Below, piece after piece: positions 4,770 through 5,420 of a stretch of 5,420 bases of DNA (within the stretch, counting starts at the first letter, position 1; every line of letters starts with the position of its first letter). Both the position numbers and the translations under genes were made by a program. The notes under the pieces were generated by a model. It was not told where the DNA came from and searched no databases. It saw only the letters and a program-made list of their open reading frames with translations. The DNA is from Bacillota bacterium (GTDB lineage: Bacteria > Bacillota > Dethiobacteria > DTU022), in contig JAAZPS010000283.1 of the NCBI GenBank assembly GCA_012797095.1, positions 1 to 5,420 on the forward strand. Direction: 5' to 3'.

Positions 4770-5420
4770 TTACAATTTGTTTTTTAACAGCTCCCTCGCA
4801 ATCACAAGACGCTGGATCTGGTTGCTCCCTTCGTAGATCTGGGTCACCTTGGCATCGCAGAAATAGCGGGTCAGCGGGTTCTCCGTCCGCATCCCCTCCC
4901 GCCCCCACAGGTCCAGGCAGCGGACCGCCGCGCGCACCGCCAGATCGGTGGCAAAGGTCTTGGCCATGGAGGCCTCCTTGCTGCAGGGGGCGCCGGCCTC
5001 CTTGAGCCGGGCGGCACGGTAGACCAGCAGCCGGGCCGCCTCCAGCCCGGTAAAAAGATCGGCCAGGGCAAACAGGGCTCCCTGCCCCGGCGCTGCCCCG
5101 CTGCCCCCGGAAGATGATCTCAGCCAGGCCGCCGTCTCCTCAAGAGCGGCCCCGGCCAGCCCCAGGCCCTGGGCGGCGATGCCGATCCTTCCGCCATCCA
5201 GCAAGGACATGGCCAGAGCAAAGCCCTGCCCCTCCTCGCCAAGGCGGTTCTCTGCCGGGAGCTGCAGCTCGTTCAGGCGGAGCTCCGTGGTCACCGAGCC
5301 GTGCAGGCCCATCTTCCTCTCCGGCGGGCCCACCTCCAGGCCCGGCGTATCCTTCTCCACCAGAAAAGCGCTGATCCCCCGGCTCCCCTTTTCCGGGCCG
5401 CTCCTGGCGAAAAGGGTGTA
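4770..5420 (-). CDS. Acyl-CoA dehydrogenase paralogue with degraded FAD-binding motifs (C-terminal part)
   Basis: The last 216 residues of an acyl-CoA dehydrogenase; the reading frame stays open to the right edge, starting YTLFARSGPEKGSRGISAFL, so about 165 N-terminal residues are missing. It aligns with the neighbouring enzyme through VEKDTPGLEVGPPERKMGL, SLLDGGRIGIAAQGLG, EAARLLVYRAA, EASMAKTFA and CDAKVTQIYEGSNQIQRLVI. The catalytic Glu is kept (YEGS, residue 197 of the visible part). Two FAD-contact segments are lost: the RxQFGxPIxxFQ region is a Gly/Ser/Ala-rich stretch (RSSSGGSGAAPGQG, 101-114), and the QxFGGxGY loop reads LDLWGREGM (169-177). The frame is intact and ends normally, so it is not an obvious pseudogene. 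It may be an independent divergent enzyme or a partner subunit of the adjacent canonical dehydrogenase. Confidence 0.9.
   Translation of the reverse strand, partial: YTLFARSGPEKGSRGISAFLVEKDTPGLEVGPPERKMGLHGSVTTELRLNELQLPAENRLGEEGQGFALAMSLLDGGRIGIAAQGLGLAGAALEETAAWLRSSSGGSGAAPGQGALFALADLFTGLEAARLLVYRAARLKEAGAPCSKEASMAKTFATDLAVRAAVRCLDLWGREGMRTENPLTRYFCDAKVTQIYEGSNQIQRLVIARELLKNKL

Overview
This GC-rich window is densely coding, and every gene I can support lies on the minus strand, so it reads from right to left. It looks like part of a cobalamin-dependent acyl-CoA pathway from an anaerobic or syntrophic bacterium. Strong GGAGG-type ribosome binding sites and the gene content suggest a GC-rich Firmicute such as a Desulfotomaculum/Pelotomaculum-like clostridium. 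That taxonomic guess is inference; the window contains no rRNA or marker gene.

Layout in transcription order: (1) the C-terminal part of an acyl-CoA dehydrogenase paralogue with a degraded FAD-binding region (4770-5420, running off the right edge); (2) a complete, canonical short-chain acyl-CoA dehydrogenase (3606-4748); (3) a CobO/BtuR-type cob(I)alamin adenosyltransferase (2993-3523); (4) a strong intrinsic terminator hairpin with a U5 tract (2934-2983); (5) the MeaB-type GTPase chaperone of acyl-CoA mutases (1966-2907); (6) the large catalytic subunit of a B12-dependent acyl-CoA mutase (274-1923); (7) a 209-bp gap containing a nested palindromic repeat (190-276) whose first three bases form the mutase stop codon; (8) the first 21 codons of the separate B12-binding small subunit (1-64, running off the left edge).

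The genes fit one pathway. CobO makes adenosylcobalamin, MeaB loads and protects it in the mutase, the two mutase subunits rearrange the carbon skeleton of a short acyl-CoA, and the acyl-CoA dehydrogenases oxidise the product or substrate to an enoyl-CoA. The mutase would usually be labelled methylmalonyl-CoA mutase. However, the two residues that hold the methylmalonyl carboxylate (Tyr89 and Arg207 in the Propionibacterium enzyme) are Phe and Gln here, the pair characteristic of isobutyryl-CoA mutase. The most economical reading is an isobutyryl-CoA/n-butyryl-CoA interconversion and oxidation module.

Points worth a second look are the Phe/Gln substrate signature, the acyl-CoA dehydrogenase pair in which one member has lost FAD-binding motifs but kept the catalytic Glu, the terminator in the middle of the gene set with almost no room for a new promoter, and the nested palindrome at the mutase stop codon.
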